Shown: positions 51,257-61,199, numbered from the stretch's first letter. The stretch: 64,000 nucleotides of DNA from PHAA01 sp964494735 (GCA_964494735.1 CAZBSD010000001.1:1-64000); one strand, 5' to 3'. Made by a program: numbers and translations. Notes: generated from the letters alone by a model not told the origin.

Positions 51257-52738
51257 TCAGGCCCGGCGGATCTGGTTGCGGCCACCCTGCTTGGCCAGGT
51301 ATAAGGCTTTGTCGGCAGTCTCGATCAGGGCCTCCACCGTTTGCCCGTGTTGGGGGAAGGCTGCCACCCCCAGCGAGAGGCTGATTTGTTCGGGCCCTCC
51401 CTCCTGGCTGGCAAACTGGTGGTTCAGGGCACGACGAAGAGCATCAGCCCGGGCGTAAGCTGATTCCAAGGGCGCATCAGGCATGACCAGGATGAACTCA
51501 TCTCCCCCATAGCGGCAGGCGATGTCATTGCGGCGGACGCCTCCCTGAAACAGCTGGCTGACCTGCAGTAAAGCCTGGTCCCCCTGCCGATGCCCATAGC
51601 GGTCGTTGATCTGTTTGAAGTTATCTATGTCGGCCATAATCACTGATAGCGGCCGGCCATTGCGCTGGGCATTGTATAGGGCCAACTGAAGCGCCTCTTC
51701 CATGTAACGCCGGTTGAAGAGACTGGTCAGTGGATCCCGGATGGATTCCTGGCGCAGGTTGTCCTGCATCTGGAGGTTCAGTAAGGCCAGTTTTATAGTA
51801 TCGATAGCCGTCACCAGCATCTGCTTCTGGTGGTGGTTCAGTCCATCAGTAGGATAGAAAAAATGGAGCAGGGCGAAGGGCATCCCGTCGACAACCAGGG
51901 GCTGGCAGACATAACTGGTCCCGGCCAATCGCCCCTTGCAGTCAAAGCATTGCTCTGCCCCGCTATCTCCAGACCCACATGCTTCCCCTTTGATCCAACC
52001 GCGGCATTTACCGCTATCGAAACCATCCGCCCAAGCCACATCTTCGGGCCAGGCCATAATCAGCTCCAGGAGTTGACGATGGGGCGAATAAATATATATT
52101 CCTCCCGCCACAACCGGCAGGAGTAACTGCATATAATTGCGGATGATGGGGCCGCTCTCTCCCACTGACGCACAAATCTGCAGCTGGCTGCTCATCTCGT
52201 TCAGGGTCCGGGCCTCATAATAGTGGCGGTCCAACTCCAGATTGCGAGTCTTCAGCTCCAGGTTGGCCACTTCCAGCTGCAGCTGGGCCTGTTTGCGTTT
52301 GGTTATGTCCCGAAATATGACGACCTGCCCGCGGAACCGCCCCTTCTTATCGATAAGCGGCGAGAAGGTCATATCCAACCACTTGTCTCCAGAGGCGGTT
52401 TTCTCCTGGAAATCCCAGCGTCCGGCGCGGGACTTCATCAGCTGCAGGGCAGTCTCGGAACCAGGCTGGAATAGATTCTCCAGCGGCTCCCTGAGTGAAG
52501 AGGTGTTCTTCTCCAGTATATTCAAAGCGGCGGAATTGACGTGGAGAATGAGGTCTTCCACGTCCAACAGCACTACCCCATCCCTTACCTTCTCCAATAT
52601 CAGAGGACTGGCCAAGTAGAGGGAGAGGAGACTGGTGGTCCGGGCACGACTGCCCAGATAGCGCACAGTCAGCCACCCGGCTAAAAAATATACAAGCCCC
52701 GACAATATAAATGCGATTGTCCATGCTTCTGCCTGCAT
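51257..52738 (-). CDS. PAS-GAF-GGDEF diguanylate cyclase
   Basis: 493 residues. A first membrane helix (about 8-28), PAS domain (about 46-147) ending in VIFRDITKRK, a short coiled coil, a GAF-like domain (about 175-325) with a cysteine cluster (CRGW, ACGSGDSGAEQCFDC), then GGDEF. The active site GGDEF is at 411-415 and the inhibition site R402-R-N-D405 is five residues before it. It makes cyclic di-GMP. The cysteines at C245, C254, C264 and C267 could bind a metal or sense redox. It is convergent with rmuC, sharing no bases. ATG 52738 with GAGGG close upstream. Confidence 0.93.
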   Translation of the reverse strand: MQAEAWTIAFILSGLVYFLAGWLTVRYLGSRARTTSLLSLYLASPLILEKVRDGVVLLDVEDLILHVNSAALNILEKNTSSLREPLENLFQPGSETALQLMKSRAGRWDFQEKTASGDKWLDMTFSPLIDKKGRFRGQVVIFRDITKRKQAQLQLEVANLELKTRNLELDRHYYEARTLNEMSSQLQICASVGESGPIIRNYMQLLLPVVAGGIYIYSPHRQLLELIMAWPEDVAWADGFDSGKCRGWIKGEACGSGDSGAEQCFDCKGRLAGTSYVCQPLVVDGMPFALLHFFYPTDGLNHHQKQMLVTAIDTIKLALLNLQMQDNLRQESIRDPLTSLFNRRYMEEALQLALYNAQRNGRPLSVIMADIDNFKQINDRYGHRQGDQALLQVSQLFQGGVRRNDIACRYGGDEFILVMPDAPLESAYARADALRRALNHQFASQEGGPEQISLSLGVAAFPQHGQTVEALIETADKALYLAKQGGRNQIRRA

Positions 52739-52899
52739 ATATCCCTCATCGGCAATTTCGCAATTGGCCGGCTGGTCACAAACGTCAGCGGACTCATTTA
52801 ATTATTACCAATATATGTCATTTTGCCTGCTGGAATCAAGTCCAATCGAGATGACTTGTTCAGGGATATCCCCACTGATCCAGCCGCAACTTCCCGAAA

Positions 52900-52983
52900 T
52901 CAACACCCGACCTTGTATACTCCCTGACCAAGGCGCGGCATCGCCACCCCATTGGCCAGTTTTTTTGTTGATCCTATATCCAT
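52900..52983 (-). pseudogene. N-terminal remnant of an aldo/keto reductase gene
   Basis: On the minus strand a strong site TAAGGAGG (53007-53000) is followed after ~17 bases by ATG (52983) and 27 codons containing LANGVAMPRLGQGVYKV, then TGA. This matches the conserved start of AKR5-type aldo/keto reductases (L.NGV.MP..GLGVYKV). Nothing recognisable of the remaining ~250 residues follows in any frame. It is most simply a deletion relic. The rest of the 485-base interval 52739-53223 has no other gene. Confidence 0.55.
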
Positions 52984-53223
52984 CTTGGCTAAATCCCACC
53001 TCCTTATATCGCTTGGCTATGTTCCGCTGCTGCCCTCATCTAAAAATCTTTGTTCTCTGCCGATACCGAGGGCTGGACCGGATCAATTTTACCTCTATAA
53101 TGATATTATAGCTATTATGAGCCGGTATTAATGCCGACTGGCAAACGCCAGCTGGCTGAGCGGCGGATAAGCAGGAATTGAGCCTGTTTGGACCGGGTAT
53201 GGTTCGACAAAGGAGAGATGTGC

Positions 53224-53697
53224 ATGGCGATGAACAGACAGACCCCGTTGGGAATGATCGGCATTGAAGAGCGAGATGGGTATATCACCGACCTTTGGTT
53301 GGCCGGCGACGATATTCCCCTTGACCAGGAAGCGACCGACACCCCCCTTCTCAGGGAGGCCTTCCGTCAGTTGGAACTATACCTGCAAGGCCGGCTGGAG
53401 ACCTTCAGTATCCCCCTCAATCCGGCCGGGACTCCCTTTATGCGCTCGGTGTGGCGGCAATTATTGCAGGTTCCCTACGGGCACACCGCCTGTTATAAAG
53501 ATATAGCCATAGCCATCGGCAATCCCCGGGCGGTACGGGCGGTCGGTCAGGCCAACCGCCGCAACCCCATCCCCATTTTCATCCCCTGTCACCGCATTAT
53601 CGGCGCACGAGGAGATTTGGGCGGTTTCAGCTCCGGTCTGGAAAACAAGAAACGATTACTGGCTATCGAAAACCATGGGCGGAGGACCTGGGACTGA
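53224..53697 (+). CDS. ogt: Methylated-DNA--protein-cysteine methyltransferase
   Basis: 157 residues. The suicide active site is C122 in IPCHRIIG. VPYGHTACYKDIA and VGQANRRNPIP belong to the helix-turn-helix and asparagine-hinge regions. It removes alkyl groups from O6-guanine. The N-terminal domain is short, as in Ogt rather than Ada-C. The start is ATG 53224, eight bases after AAAGGAG; ATG 53218 directly abuts the site. Single gene. Confidence 0.93.
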   Translation: MAMNRQTPLGMIGIEERDGYITDLWLAGDDIPLDQEATDTPLLREAFRQLELYLQGRLETFSIPLNPAGTPFMRSVWRQLLQVPYGHTACYKDIAIAIGNPRAVRAVGQANRRNPIPIFIPCHRIIGARGDLGGFSSGLENKKRLLAIENHGRRTWD

Positions 53698-53899
53698 GGA
53701 TATTATATAGGTACTGCCGGAAGGTTCCGTCCACCAGACAAATGTATGGATGACAGCAAACAGAATTAATCCGCGGGGATGCTTCGCATCGGGCTGGATA
53801 CATGATCACCCGTATCCAACATGGTTCCCTCTACCGGCGGTCGCCCCCGCATGGGTGAGCAGATGAACTGGCCTCCGCGTGATTGATCCATTCGCCTTG

Positions 53900-54793
53900 C
53901 TAGTATACCTGAAGGCTATAATCCGACAATTTCACCATAACGAATCCATCTGCCACTAAAATCGGCAAGGCATCCCTCACTCCTTCGGCGCTTCCGCTCT
54001 CGGGATGGTTGGCATGCAGTATCACTATCGAGCCTGGCTGTACCTGCAGCAGAGCCTGCTTCACCTGTTGCCGGTCGAAGGTAGCCCCGGCATCCCCCAG
54101 CAAATTATAGCCCACCGCGGTATAGTCCAGCTCACCCAATGCCGCCACTGCCACTTCGTCGTAGTAATTGGTCCCGGAACGGTACAGACGCGGTCTTTTC
54201 CCGGTCAGCGCTTCAATATTGCGGCTATTGCGATCCACTTCTTCCAATGCCGCCACAAGGCTGCCGGTTCCCCTGATCCCATAAGCCTGCCGACCAGTGG
54301 TCGACAGGGGCAGGTGTCGGGCGCCGTGGCTGCCGATCTCGAACAAGGCGTTGGCGGCCAAGCGATGGAATAGCTCAGGATTTGCTTCCAGCCATAAACC
54401 AGAAACAAAGAAAGTAGCTGGAATATGACGCTTCTCAAGGAAATCGACCAGGTCCTGATCGTACCCATTGCCCCGGATTGACCCGCCACAGAGATCAAAG
54501 GTCAGTGCCACCACCTTGTCATGTGTCTCCAGGGCGTAGGCCACTCCGGTCACCTTCTCTCCCCATTGCCGGGGCTGGGCTCCAGTGTAGCGGTCCAAAA
54601 CAGCCTCCATCCTATCCGCCGGGGGAGCATCGGGAACTGATTGGAACCATTCAGGCGAGCTCATCACCTCAATAACCTGATTAGAGGCCAACAGAGTATT
54701 TTCCCAGCCGGGCGCGTCGCGCCCAATATGCAGCCCCGCCCAGCCAAATGCTATCAACTCCAGCAAGACCATCAAAACAAATCGCTTGGTCAA
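53900..54793 (-). CDS. Polysaccharide deacetylase, variant catalytic motif
   Basis: 297 residues. N-terminal hydrophobic segment (about 4-22) for export or anchoring; NodB domain from about 92. Motif 1 reads TFDLCGG rather than TFDDGP, with the metal-binding second Asp replaced by Leu. Motif 2 is SHGARH (H-x3-H kept), and ILHANHPESG is the C-terminal histidine motif. A TFDxCGG variant of the NodB family is common in bacteria, so it need not be inactive. The likely substrate is a cell-wall or exopolysaccharide. TTG 54793 is used; it sits four bases after the sbcC stop, so it is in the sbcDC operon. Confidence 0.85.
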   Translation of the reverse strand: MTKRFVLMVLLELIAFGWAGLHIGRDAPGWENTLLASNQVIEVMSSPEWFQSVPDAPPADRMEAVLDRYTGAQPRQWGEKVTGVAYALETHDKVVALTFDLCGGSIRGNGYDQDLVDFLEKRHIPATFFVSGLWLEANPELFHRLAANALFEIGSHGARHLPLSTTGRQAYGIRGTGSLVAALEEVDRNSRNIEALTGKRPRLYRSGTNYYDEVAVAALGELDYTAVGYNLLGDAGATFDRQQVKQALLQVQPGSIVILHANHPESGSAEGVRDALPILVADGFVMVKLSDYSLQVY

Positions 54794-54797
54794 TGCT

Positions 54798-57700
54798 CTA
54801 CACCACCATGTTTACACTGCTGCCAGTGACGCTCTTCTGCACTACCAACTTCTTGTCTATCCGTTCCCGCAATTCTCCCACATGGGAGATGATGCCCACC
54901 AGGCGACTGCCACTGGTCAGGGCCAGCAGTACCTCGATGGCCTGCTCCAGGGATTCCGGATCCAGGGCTCCGAAACCCTCATCCACGAACATGGTATCCA
55001 GCTGGATCCCCCCCGCGGAACGCTGGATCATATCGGAAAGACCAAGGGCCAGCGCCAGCGATGCCTTGAAGGACTCACCGCCGGACAGGGTCTTGACACT
55101 GCGGTTCTTGCCGGTGTAATTGTCGATCACATCCAGTTCCAATCCGGTCTGGCTCCTGAGGTTGCCGGGCACTTCCCGGCGCATCAGCACGAATCGGCCA
55201 CCGGTCATATAGCCAAAACGTTTATTGGCTTCGGCAATCACCTGATCGAAATAGGTGGCTTGAACATATTGCTCGAAGGCCAGCTTGGGACGTCCCGGCA
55301 AGCTGCCATTGGCAGTATCGGAGAGGGCGGCCAGACGTTGATAGTCTTGTTCTGTTGAACTCATTTCCTGCTGGCGCTCCGTAATCCGTTCCAAAACCCT
55401 GGTGTTGGCGGTTAGCCGCGCATAAACAGTCCGCTGCCTTGCCTGGGTGGCCGCTCTCTTTTCTTCCAGCGTGGTCTTCTGCTCCTCCAGGGCCATAGTC
55501 TCGACAAGGACCAAGCCTCTGGTGTCCTGGCTAAGACTACGGTACTCGAGCCGGGTGGCCTTGATCAGGTCCTTAAACTCATCTATCTCCGTCCGCAAGG
55601 CTTTGATACCATCCGTAGGCAAGCGGCTTTGCAGGTAATGGTCCCGGTTGTTAAAACCCTGCTCCTGCAGGACCCGGGCCAAATCCTTTTCCGCCCTCTT
55701 CAGATCGCCTTGAGCTGTCCTCAATCCGGCGCTCAGTTGGTCCAGGATCGTCCGCCCTTTGGCGATGGCCGCCTGGCATTGGTCACAGGACTGCTGAACC
55801 TCCTGCAGGGCTTGCTTGTTGCTTTTGAGCCTGCTGGTAAGCAGTTGGATATGGCCGTCGGCTTCGGCCTGGCTGTTGAACTGGAGCCGGGACCTAGTGG
55901 TATCGCACCGGTCCTGCAGTATGATGTGGGAGTTCTGATCTTTCTCCAGCTCCTGTGCCAATTGGATGGCTTTATCGTTGAGAGCGGCCATCGCCTCGCC
56001 ATTCGCTTTGAGCTGGTCCTGCCACAGCACCTTCTCCTTAGCCTGTTTGTCCAGGCTATCCAGGCGGGTTCGTGTTTTTTCCAATTCCTGTTGGGCCCGG
56101 TAAGTTTCCAATCGAAGCCGGGCCGGGATATCCTCCCAGGCTGCCTCCCCTAATAAGGCCAGTGCACTCTTGAGGAGCGTCTCTTGCATTGCCCGCATTC
56201 GGCCGTTCCAGTCGCTGGCCTGCTTGCTTATCTTGTCAGTTTGGCTGCGGGCGGCATTGGCTTGCTGCCTGGCTGATTCCAGCTCACTTTCACTGGGTGC
56301 ATGTTGCGGCGTTACAGCCGGATCGGGGTGTTGGGTCGATCCGCACACCGGGCAGGGCTGCCCATCTTCCAGGCGAGTGGCCAGGATACCGGCCTGCTCG
56401 TAGAGGAAGGCCTTCTCCATTTGTTCGTAAATCGCAGATAATGCGGTGCTCTCCCTCAATGCTTCCTCAAACTGGCTCTGGACCCGAGTAAGTTTCTGGT
56501 GGTTCTGCTTCCAGGCTACCAGGCCTTGTTCCAAATCCTTCAATTCTCCACAGCGACGAGTCCTAGCATCCTGTTGGGCTTTGGCCTTCTCCAATTCGAC
56601 CTCTACCTGCTGGCAGCCTTCCAAGGCAGTCTGCAACTGTTTTTCGGCAGCCCCCATCTCCTGCAGCTGGCCCTTCATCCCCTGAAGATCGGTCTGTTTG
56701 CTTTCCAAAGTGGCATTCAGGGCCTTGATCTCCCTTGTGTACAGATCCAATTGGGCGTAAACGGGCAGGGTGTTCTGCAGGGTGACGATCTCAGCCGTCA
56801 GGCTTTCTCGTTCTGGCTCCCGCGACTTCTCATACTGCAGCGATTCTTCCAACCTGACCAGTTGATCTCCATTCTCGGCGATTTGGTGCTCCTGTTCGCT
56901 GATTCTCCCGCTCAGGTCTTCTGCCATCGCCATGATCCCGGCCCTGGCATCATCCACCGGTTTCACATGGTATAGGGCGTTCTCGGCCGCATTCAGCCTC
57001 TGGCTCTGGCCCACGAATTCCTTTTCCTGCAGCTCCAATTGGCTCAGCTGCCGCTTGGTCTGTTCCAGTTTGTCAAGGAGGGCGTTGTTGATGGCGGCAG
57101 TAGCAATGGCCTGGTTGAGACGGTCTATCTCCGTCTGCAGTTGTTGATGCTGTTGATCCTCGGCTTGGCTGGCTTGGCGGTCGTCCTGGAGCAATAAAGC
57201 CAGGCACATCAGGAACTGATTCAGGGCATGGATATTGCCCTCTTGTTTTAATTGCTCCAATTCGGTATGGACCCGGTGGTCGGATGGGCAGCTGATCTCT
57301 CCGGTAAACTGGAGGATACTTTTACGCAGGTCTTCATACTGGTTCTTAAGGTTGTTGGCCTGGGTCTTCAATTCATTCTGCAACCGCTGATACACCTCGG
57401 TATCGAAGACCTTGCGGAATATTTTACCCCTCTCTTCGGTGTTGGCCAGCAAAAGTCTGAGGAAATCTCCCTGGGCGATCATGGCTATCTGGGTGAACTG
57501 GTTGCGGTCGATACCGATTCTCCTCTTTATTTCCTCGGTCACCGCCGAATACCCACTCACCACTTTGCCGTCCGGAAGGGTCAGGGTGGCGCTGGCATTG
57601 GTCATGGTGGTGCCCTTGCCGCTCTTCTTGGTTCGCTCGTAGCGAGGGCTGCGCTCAACCCTATAAGGCTGACCACGGTAATAGAATTCCAATTCCACCC

Positions 57701-57932
57701 CCGTGACTGTGTCCGGGGCAGCAAAATCGCTGCGCAACATGGAACTCTCCCGGTTAGCCCCACTGGGTTCACCATACAATGCGAAGCAGATGGCGTCGAA
57801 GATGGCAGTCTTGCCCGCCCCTGTGTCCCCGGTGATCAGGAATAGGCCGCTGGGGCCAAAATCAGCCAGGGGTATCTCCACCCGCCCAGCATAAGGCCCG
57901 AATGCGCACATGGTGAGTTTGACTGGTCTCAT
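54798..57932 (-). CDS. sbcC: Exonuclease SbcC (Rad50-like ATPase)
   Basis: 1044 residues. Walker A GDTGAGKT at 35-42; long coiled coils (about 180-500 and 550-860) meet at a zinc hook CPVC near residue 528. The ABC signature LSGGESFKASLALALGL and Walker B TMFVDEGFGALD lie in the last ~100 residues. With SbcD it cleaves hairpins and processes DNA ends. The start ATG overlaps sbcD by 4 bases. No frameshift over the full length. Confidence 0.96.
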   Translation of the reverse strand: MRPVKLTMCAFGPYAGRVEIPLADFGPSGLFLITGDTGAGKTAIFDAICFALYGEPSGANRESSMLRSDFAAPDTVTGVELEFYYRGQPYRVERSPRYERTKKSGKGTTMTNASATLTLPDGKVVSGYSAVTEEIKRRIGIDRNQFTQIAMIAQGDFLRLLLANTEERGKIFRKVFDTEVYQRLQNELKTQANNLKNQYEDLRKSILQFTGEISCPSDHRVHTELEQLKQEGNIHALNQFLMCLALLLQDDRQASQAEDQQHQQLQTEIDRLNQAIATAAINNALLDKLEQTKRQLSQLELQEKEFVGQSQRLNAAENALYHVKPVDDARAGIMAMAEDLSGRISEQEHQIAENGDQLVRLEESLQYEKSREPERESLTAEIVTLQNTLPVYAQLDLYTREIKALNATLESKQTDLQGMKGQLQEMGAAEKQLQTALEGCQQVEVELEKAKAQQDARTRRCGELKDLEQGLVAWKQNHQKLTRVQSQFEEALRESTALSAIYEQMEKAFLYEQAGILATRLEDGQPCPVCGSTQHPDPAVTPQHAPSESELESARQQANAARSQTDKISKQASDWNGRMRAMQETLLKSALALLGEAAWEDIPARLRLETYRAQQELEKTRTRLDSLDKQAKEKVLWQDQLKANGEAMAALNDKAIQLAQELEKDQNSHIILQDRCDTTRSRLQFNSQAEADGHIQLLTSRLKSNKQALQEVQQSCDQCQAAIAKGRTILDQLSAGLRTAQGDLKRAEKDLARVLQEQGFNNRDHYLQSRLPTDGIKALRTEIDEFKDLIKATRLEYRSLSQDTRGLVLVETMALEEQKTTLEEKRAATQARQRTVYARLTANTRVLERITERQQEMSSTEQDYQRLAALSDTANGSLPGRPKLAFEQYVQATYFDQVIAEANKRFGYMTGGRFVLMRREVPGNLRSQTGLELDVIDNYTGKNRSVKTLSGGESFKASLALALGLSDMIQRSAGGIQLDTMFVDEGFGALDPESLEQAIEVLLALTSGSRLVGIISHVGELRERIDKKLVVQKSVTGSSVNMVV

Positions 57933-59077
57933 CCCTCCTCACCCCCAACCCGGGCCAGCATCTGGCCCACTATCTCGATCTGGGCCAGGTCCATCGGCTG
58001 ATTGTTCTGCAACCGGTAGAATTCCTCGAACAACTGTAAAGGATTCTTCACGGCTACATCGAGAGCCGCTCCAATCTCGTTGAGCGCGCGCGAACGTTGG
58101 TTATCGTAATCCAGGTGCATCACATTGGGATAGACGGTCCGCAGCTTGCTCATGGCATCGACTATCTCATCCTCATCGGTCAGGGTCACTTGCAGATAAT
58201 CCCCTGTATTGGTACCGAAGTAGGTGGCCGGAGCCAGTAATTGAGCGATAGGGCCTTTGATGCGCCGCATATCCCGCAAAGGCCGGAGCGGTATGGTTTC
58301 TATATGAATATCACCTTTCTCCCTAAGGTCTACCACCGTCACCGACTTGGTCTGGCGGACCTCGGAAAAAGAATACTTCAGGGGCGAGCCGGCGTAACGG
58401 ATGGTATCCCGTCCAATCGGCTGGGGACTGTGCAGGTGACCCAGGGCGACATAATCGAAGGCGGCGAAAACTCCCGCATCGACGTTGTCAACTCCTCCCA
58501 CCGAGATGCTTTCCGAATCAGAGCGCTCCGGCTCCATCCCTGCGCTGGTAACAAATTGATGGGCCACCAGGATATTGCGTCGGCCTGGTGTCAGAGGACA
58601 TCCATCTATGACTTTCCTGACCGCCGATTCGAAGCTGTCGATATCCTCATCCGGGTAGAAACGGCGCACCTGGGCCGGTTTTATGAATGGCAGCAGATAG
58701 ATGTCTACCTCGCCGTATTTGTCATGGACGGTAGTGGGGGTCAAAGTCCCATCGAAGACCCGTGCCATATGTACACCCCGATCCGCCATTATGCGAGAAC
58801 CGAAGGCGATTCGCTCAGCCGAATCATGATTGCCGCTGACTACCCAGCATTGAACACGCCGGCCTGCCACCTCGGTCAGAAACTCATCCAGAAGTTCAAC
58901 TGCTTCTGCTGCCGGTATGGTCTTATCGTAGACATCCCCGGCGATAACCAAACCATCTGGTTGTTTTTCCGAGCAGATATCCAGGATCTGCTGAAGTATG
59001 TGCTTCTGGTCATCCAGCAGACTGGATTCGTTGACCCGGCGGCCGATGTGGAGATCAGCCAAATGCAAGAGTCTCAT
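57929..59077 (-). CDS. sbcD: Exonuclease SbcD (Mre11-like nuclease)
   Basis: 382 residues. Metallophosphoesterase motifs appear in order: ADLHIGRR, AGDVYDKT, GNHDSAER and ALGHLHSPQ. The C-terminal part contacts SbcC. It is the nuclease of the SbcCD complex. ATG 59077 follows GAGGGGGAGG; the open frame to 59221 runs over the promoter of the next gene and is rejected. First gene of sbcD-sbcC-deacetylase. Confidence 0.96.
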   Translation of the reverse strand: MRLLHLADLHIGRRVNESSLLDDQKHILQQILDICSEKQPDGLVIAGDVYDKTIPAAEAVELLDEFLTEVAGRRVQCWVVSGNHDSAERIAFGSRIMADRGVHMARVFDGTLTPTTVHDKYGEVDIYLLPFIKPAQVRRFYPDEDIDSFESAVRKVIDGCPLTPGRRNILVAHQFVTSAGMEPERSDSESISVGGVDNVDAGVFAAFDYVALGHLHSPQPIGRDTIRYAGSPLKYSFSEVRQTKSVTVVDLREKGDIHIETIPLRPLRDMRRIKGPIAQLLAPATYFGTNTGDYLQVTLTDEDEIVDAMSKLRTVYPNVMHLDYDNQRSRALNEIGAALDVAVKNPLQLFEEFYRLQNNQPMDLAQIEIVGQMLARVGGEEG

Positions 59078-59139
59078 GGTCCTCCCCCTCTCACCAACTT
59101 CCATTATATAACTATGTCGATATTTGGGAGCAGCTATTT

Positions 59140-59169
59140 TTGATAGAGTGGAGCTAAAAAAGGTATAAT
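59140..59169 (+). promoter_or_regulatory. Sigma-A promoter
   Basis: TTGATA (59140-59145), 18 bases, consensus TATAAT (59164-59169), about 33 bases before the start codon at 59202. Confidence 0.75.
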
Positions 59170-59201
59170 ATAGGAAAATTTCGACAGGAGGGGTGAGCTG
59201 G

Positions 59202-59666
59202 ATGGATAGGTTTGATCTCAACGAAGATGACTATTATGCGGTCATCGTTGCCAAGAATGTGGCCCGGAGGCTACTCCAGCATCCTGACATACAACCCCGC
59301 CAGATCATCGGGTTGGGCAACGCCCTCTACGCCTTGGAACGCTTACCGCAAGCTACTGCTGGAGCCCATTGCGATTATAGTGTCGTCTTCACCCAGTTGA
59401 GCGATGGATATGAAAAAACCCGCTATATCTCATTCCACATCTCCACTGATGATTTCCGCCTCTGTCGGGGCGGCAACAATTTTGACCAAACAGTGGGGGA
59501 AGACAGTTTCAACGAACCTCTGTGGGAGGTGAGGAAAGACGGGTACCGCAATACTGGCGGCATCCTGGATACCATCGAAGACTCCTGCGAGGCCCTTTTG
59601 CACCGGGGCGGGATAATCAAAGTGGGCGACCGCTCGGTCATATCCTATGAGGCAGACGGGAACTAA
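59202..59666 (+). CDS. Cytoplasmic protein of unknown function
   Basis: 154 residues, mixed alpha/beta, no membrane helix. Notable segments are RFDLNEDDYYAVIVAKN, LYALERLPQATAGAHCDYSVVF and FRLCRGGNNFDQTVGEDSF. Family not recognised. The start is ATG 59202, nine bases after AGGAGGGG; GTG 59193 directly abuts that site. Its stop overlaps no gene, but the next start begins at the adjacent base, so it is the first gene of the glycosylation operon. Confidence 0.7.
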   Translation: MDRFDLNEDDYYAVIVAKNVARRLLQHPDIQPRQIIGLGNALYALERLPQATAGAHCDYSVVFTQLSDGYEKTRYISFHISTDDFRLCRGGNNFDQTVGEDSFNEPLWEVRKDGYRNTGGILDTIEDSCEALLHRGGIIKVGDRSVISYEADGN

Positions 59667-61199
59667 ATGGCAGTATCGGCCCCCCGCAATCACCTATGGA
59701 AATGGCTGCGTATCGCTTTCATGGCTTTGGCCTTCACCTGGGCGGGGATTTTTATGCTGGTCGCCCAGTTTGGATTTCCAGTCATCAATAACCGGGCTGC
59801 TTTTCCCCTTGATTGGCGGGTAATCGTTGCTGTGCTGGCACTCGGCCTGGTAGTCTGGAAAACGATCACTGCTGACTACTGCCTTCCAGTCCGACTAGCC
59901 ATCCCGGCGTTGATCCTCCTGGCGGCTGTCCCGCGCATCTACCTACTGCTAAATGTTGCTGTCATTCCAAGCAGCGATTATGCTACCTACCTGGTCAACG
60001 CCATGTCCCTCCTCAATACCGGCACAGTACCCGGAGACTGGCAGCAGTATTTCGCCGCTGCCGCCGCCAACGTCCCGGTAATCTGCGGGATATTCGCGTT
60101 GAGCTTCAAGGTCTTCGGCGCTGGCTTGGCCACCGGCCTCTATATGAACGCATTCTTTTACACAGGTGCGGCGGTGGCTTTGTATTTTATCGGCCTCAGC
60201 CTGACCCGGCCTAATCCCGCTTTCCTGGCTGCTGCCCTTTACGCCCTATGGCCCAACCATATCTGTTACTCAGTCTCATTGGCCTCCGAACCCATGTATG
60301 TATTCTTCCTGTTAGGGGGATTAGCCCTGTTCACCAGCAGCATCGGGACCCACGGGCCGCGGTTGGTAATTCTTCTGCTCCTGGCCGGGTCATCCTTGGG
60401 AATCTCCCAGGCTATTCGCCCGGTGACGATTATATTCATGATTGCCCTGGGCCTGGTTTTTCTGTTTTACTATGAAAGAAGGAACTGCATAAATCAGTCT
60501 TGCACTATCACCTCGCGTTTAACCAACCTGGGCCTGGTGGTGCTGGCTTTTACCACCACCCTCTGGGGGCTGGGGCTGTATACCGCCCAAATCCTGCCTG
60601 TGATATCAAAACCCAGCTACGGATGGTCGGTCTACGAAGGGTCAAATACCAATAGCTTCGGCCAGTGGGATGCAGAATCCAGCGCCGTGCAGGATGCAGT
60701 CATTGCCGCCTACCCACTGCAAGATGTGCAGAACATACTGCTGCGGTTGGGGATAGACCGGCTCAAATCACATGACAGTCATACTCTGGCCTTGCTGCTG
60801 GCTATGAAGACCAAGAATCTGTTGGGGAATGGCGACCTATTCTACCGGGAACTGGTCGGCTACGTACATATCCAGCCCAGCCTGGTGCAAAGTGGACAGA
60901 TCCCGCCGCTCCTGATGGCTTGGGGCTCGTTATCCTTCTGGCTGTACCGGTTGCTGGCGCTATGCTTCCTGATCATATGTGGCCGTTGCCTCTGGCTTCT
61001 CAGACAGGGCACCAGCAATGCGAGGATAAGCCGCACATTTTTCCTGGTCATGCCGGTTTGCGGCCTTATGGCTATTCACCTGATCCTGACCTCGATCGAG
61101 AGATACAACTATCCGGCCATACCAATAATGATATTGATGCTTATGACTTTTTGGGGCGGTTGCCCGGTTGATACAGAAAGAAATGGACGACATACCTAA
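59667..61199 (+). CDS. GT-C-type membrane glycosyltransferase
   Basis: 510 residues with about eleven hydrophobic helices. VIPSSDYATYL in the first extracytoplasmic loop carries the aspartate typical of GT-C (PMT/ArnT-like) enzymes. Later loops include PVISKPSYGWSVYEGSNTN. These enzymes move a sugar from a polyprenyl-phosphate carrier to an acceptor outside the membrane. Acceptor and sugar not known. Starts immediately after the stop of the preceding gene. The GT2 gene following could supply its polyprenyl-phosphate-sugar donor. Confidence 0.8.
   Translation: MAVSAPRNHLWKWLRIAFMALAFTWAGIFMLVAQFGFPVINNRAAFPLDWRVIVAVLALGLVVWKTITADYCLPVRLAIPALILLAAVPRIYLLLNVAVIPSSDYATYLVNAMSLLNTGTVPGDWQQYFAAAAANVPVICGIFALSFKVFGAGLATGLYMNAFFYTGAAVALYFIGLSLTRPNPAFLAAALYALWPNHICYSVSLASEPMYVFFLLGGLALFTSSIGTHGPRLVILLLLAGSSLGISQAIRPVTIIFMIALGLVFLFYYERRNCINQSCTITSRLTNLGLVVLAFTTTLWGLGLYTAQILPVISKPSYGWSVYEGSNTNSFGQWDAESSAVQDAVIAAYPLQDVQNILLRLGIDRLKSHDSHTLALLLAMKTKNLLGNGDLFYRELVGYVHIQPSLVQSGQIPPLLMAWGSLSFWLYRLLALCFLIICGRCLWLLRQGTSNARISRTFFLVMPVCGLMAIHLILTSIERYNYPAIPIMILMLMTFWGGCPVDTERNGRHT

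Noticed and set aside
52805..52999. 64-codon minus-strand frame
   Set aside because: Its GTG start abuts the ribosome site, and the AKR-like remnant in another frame explains that site better.
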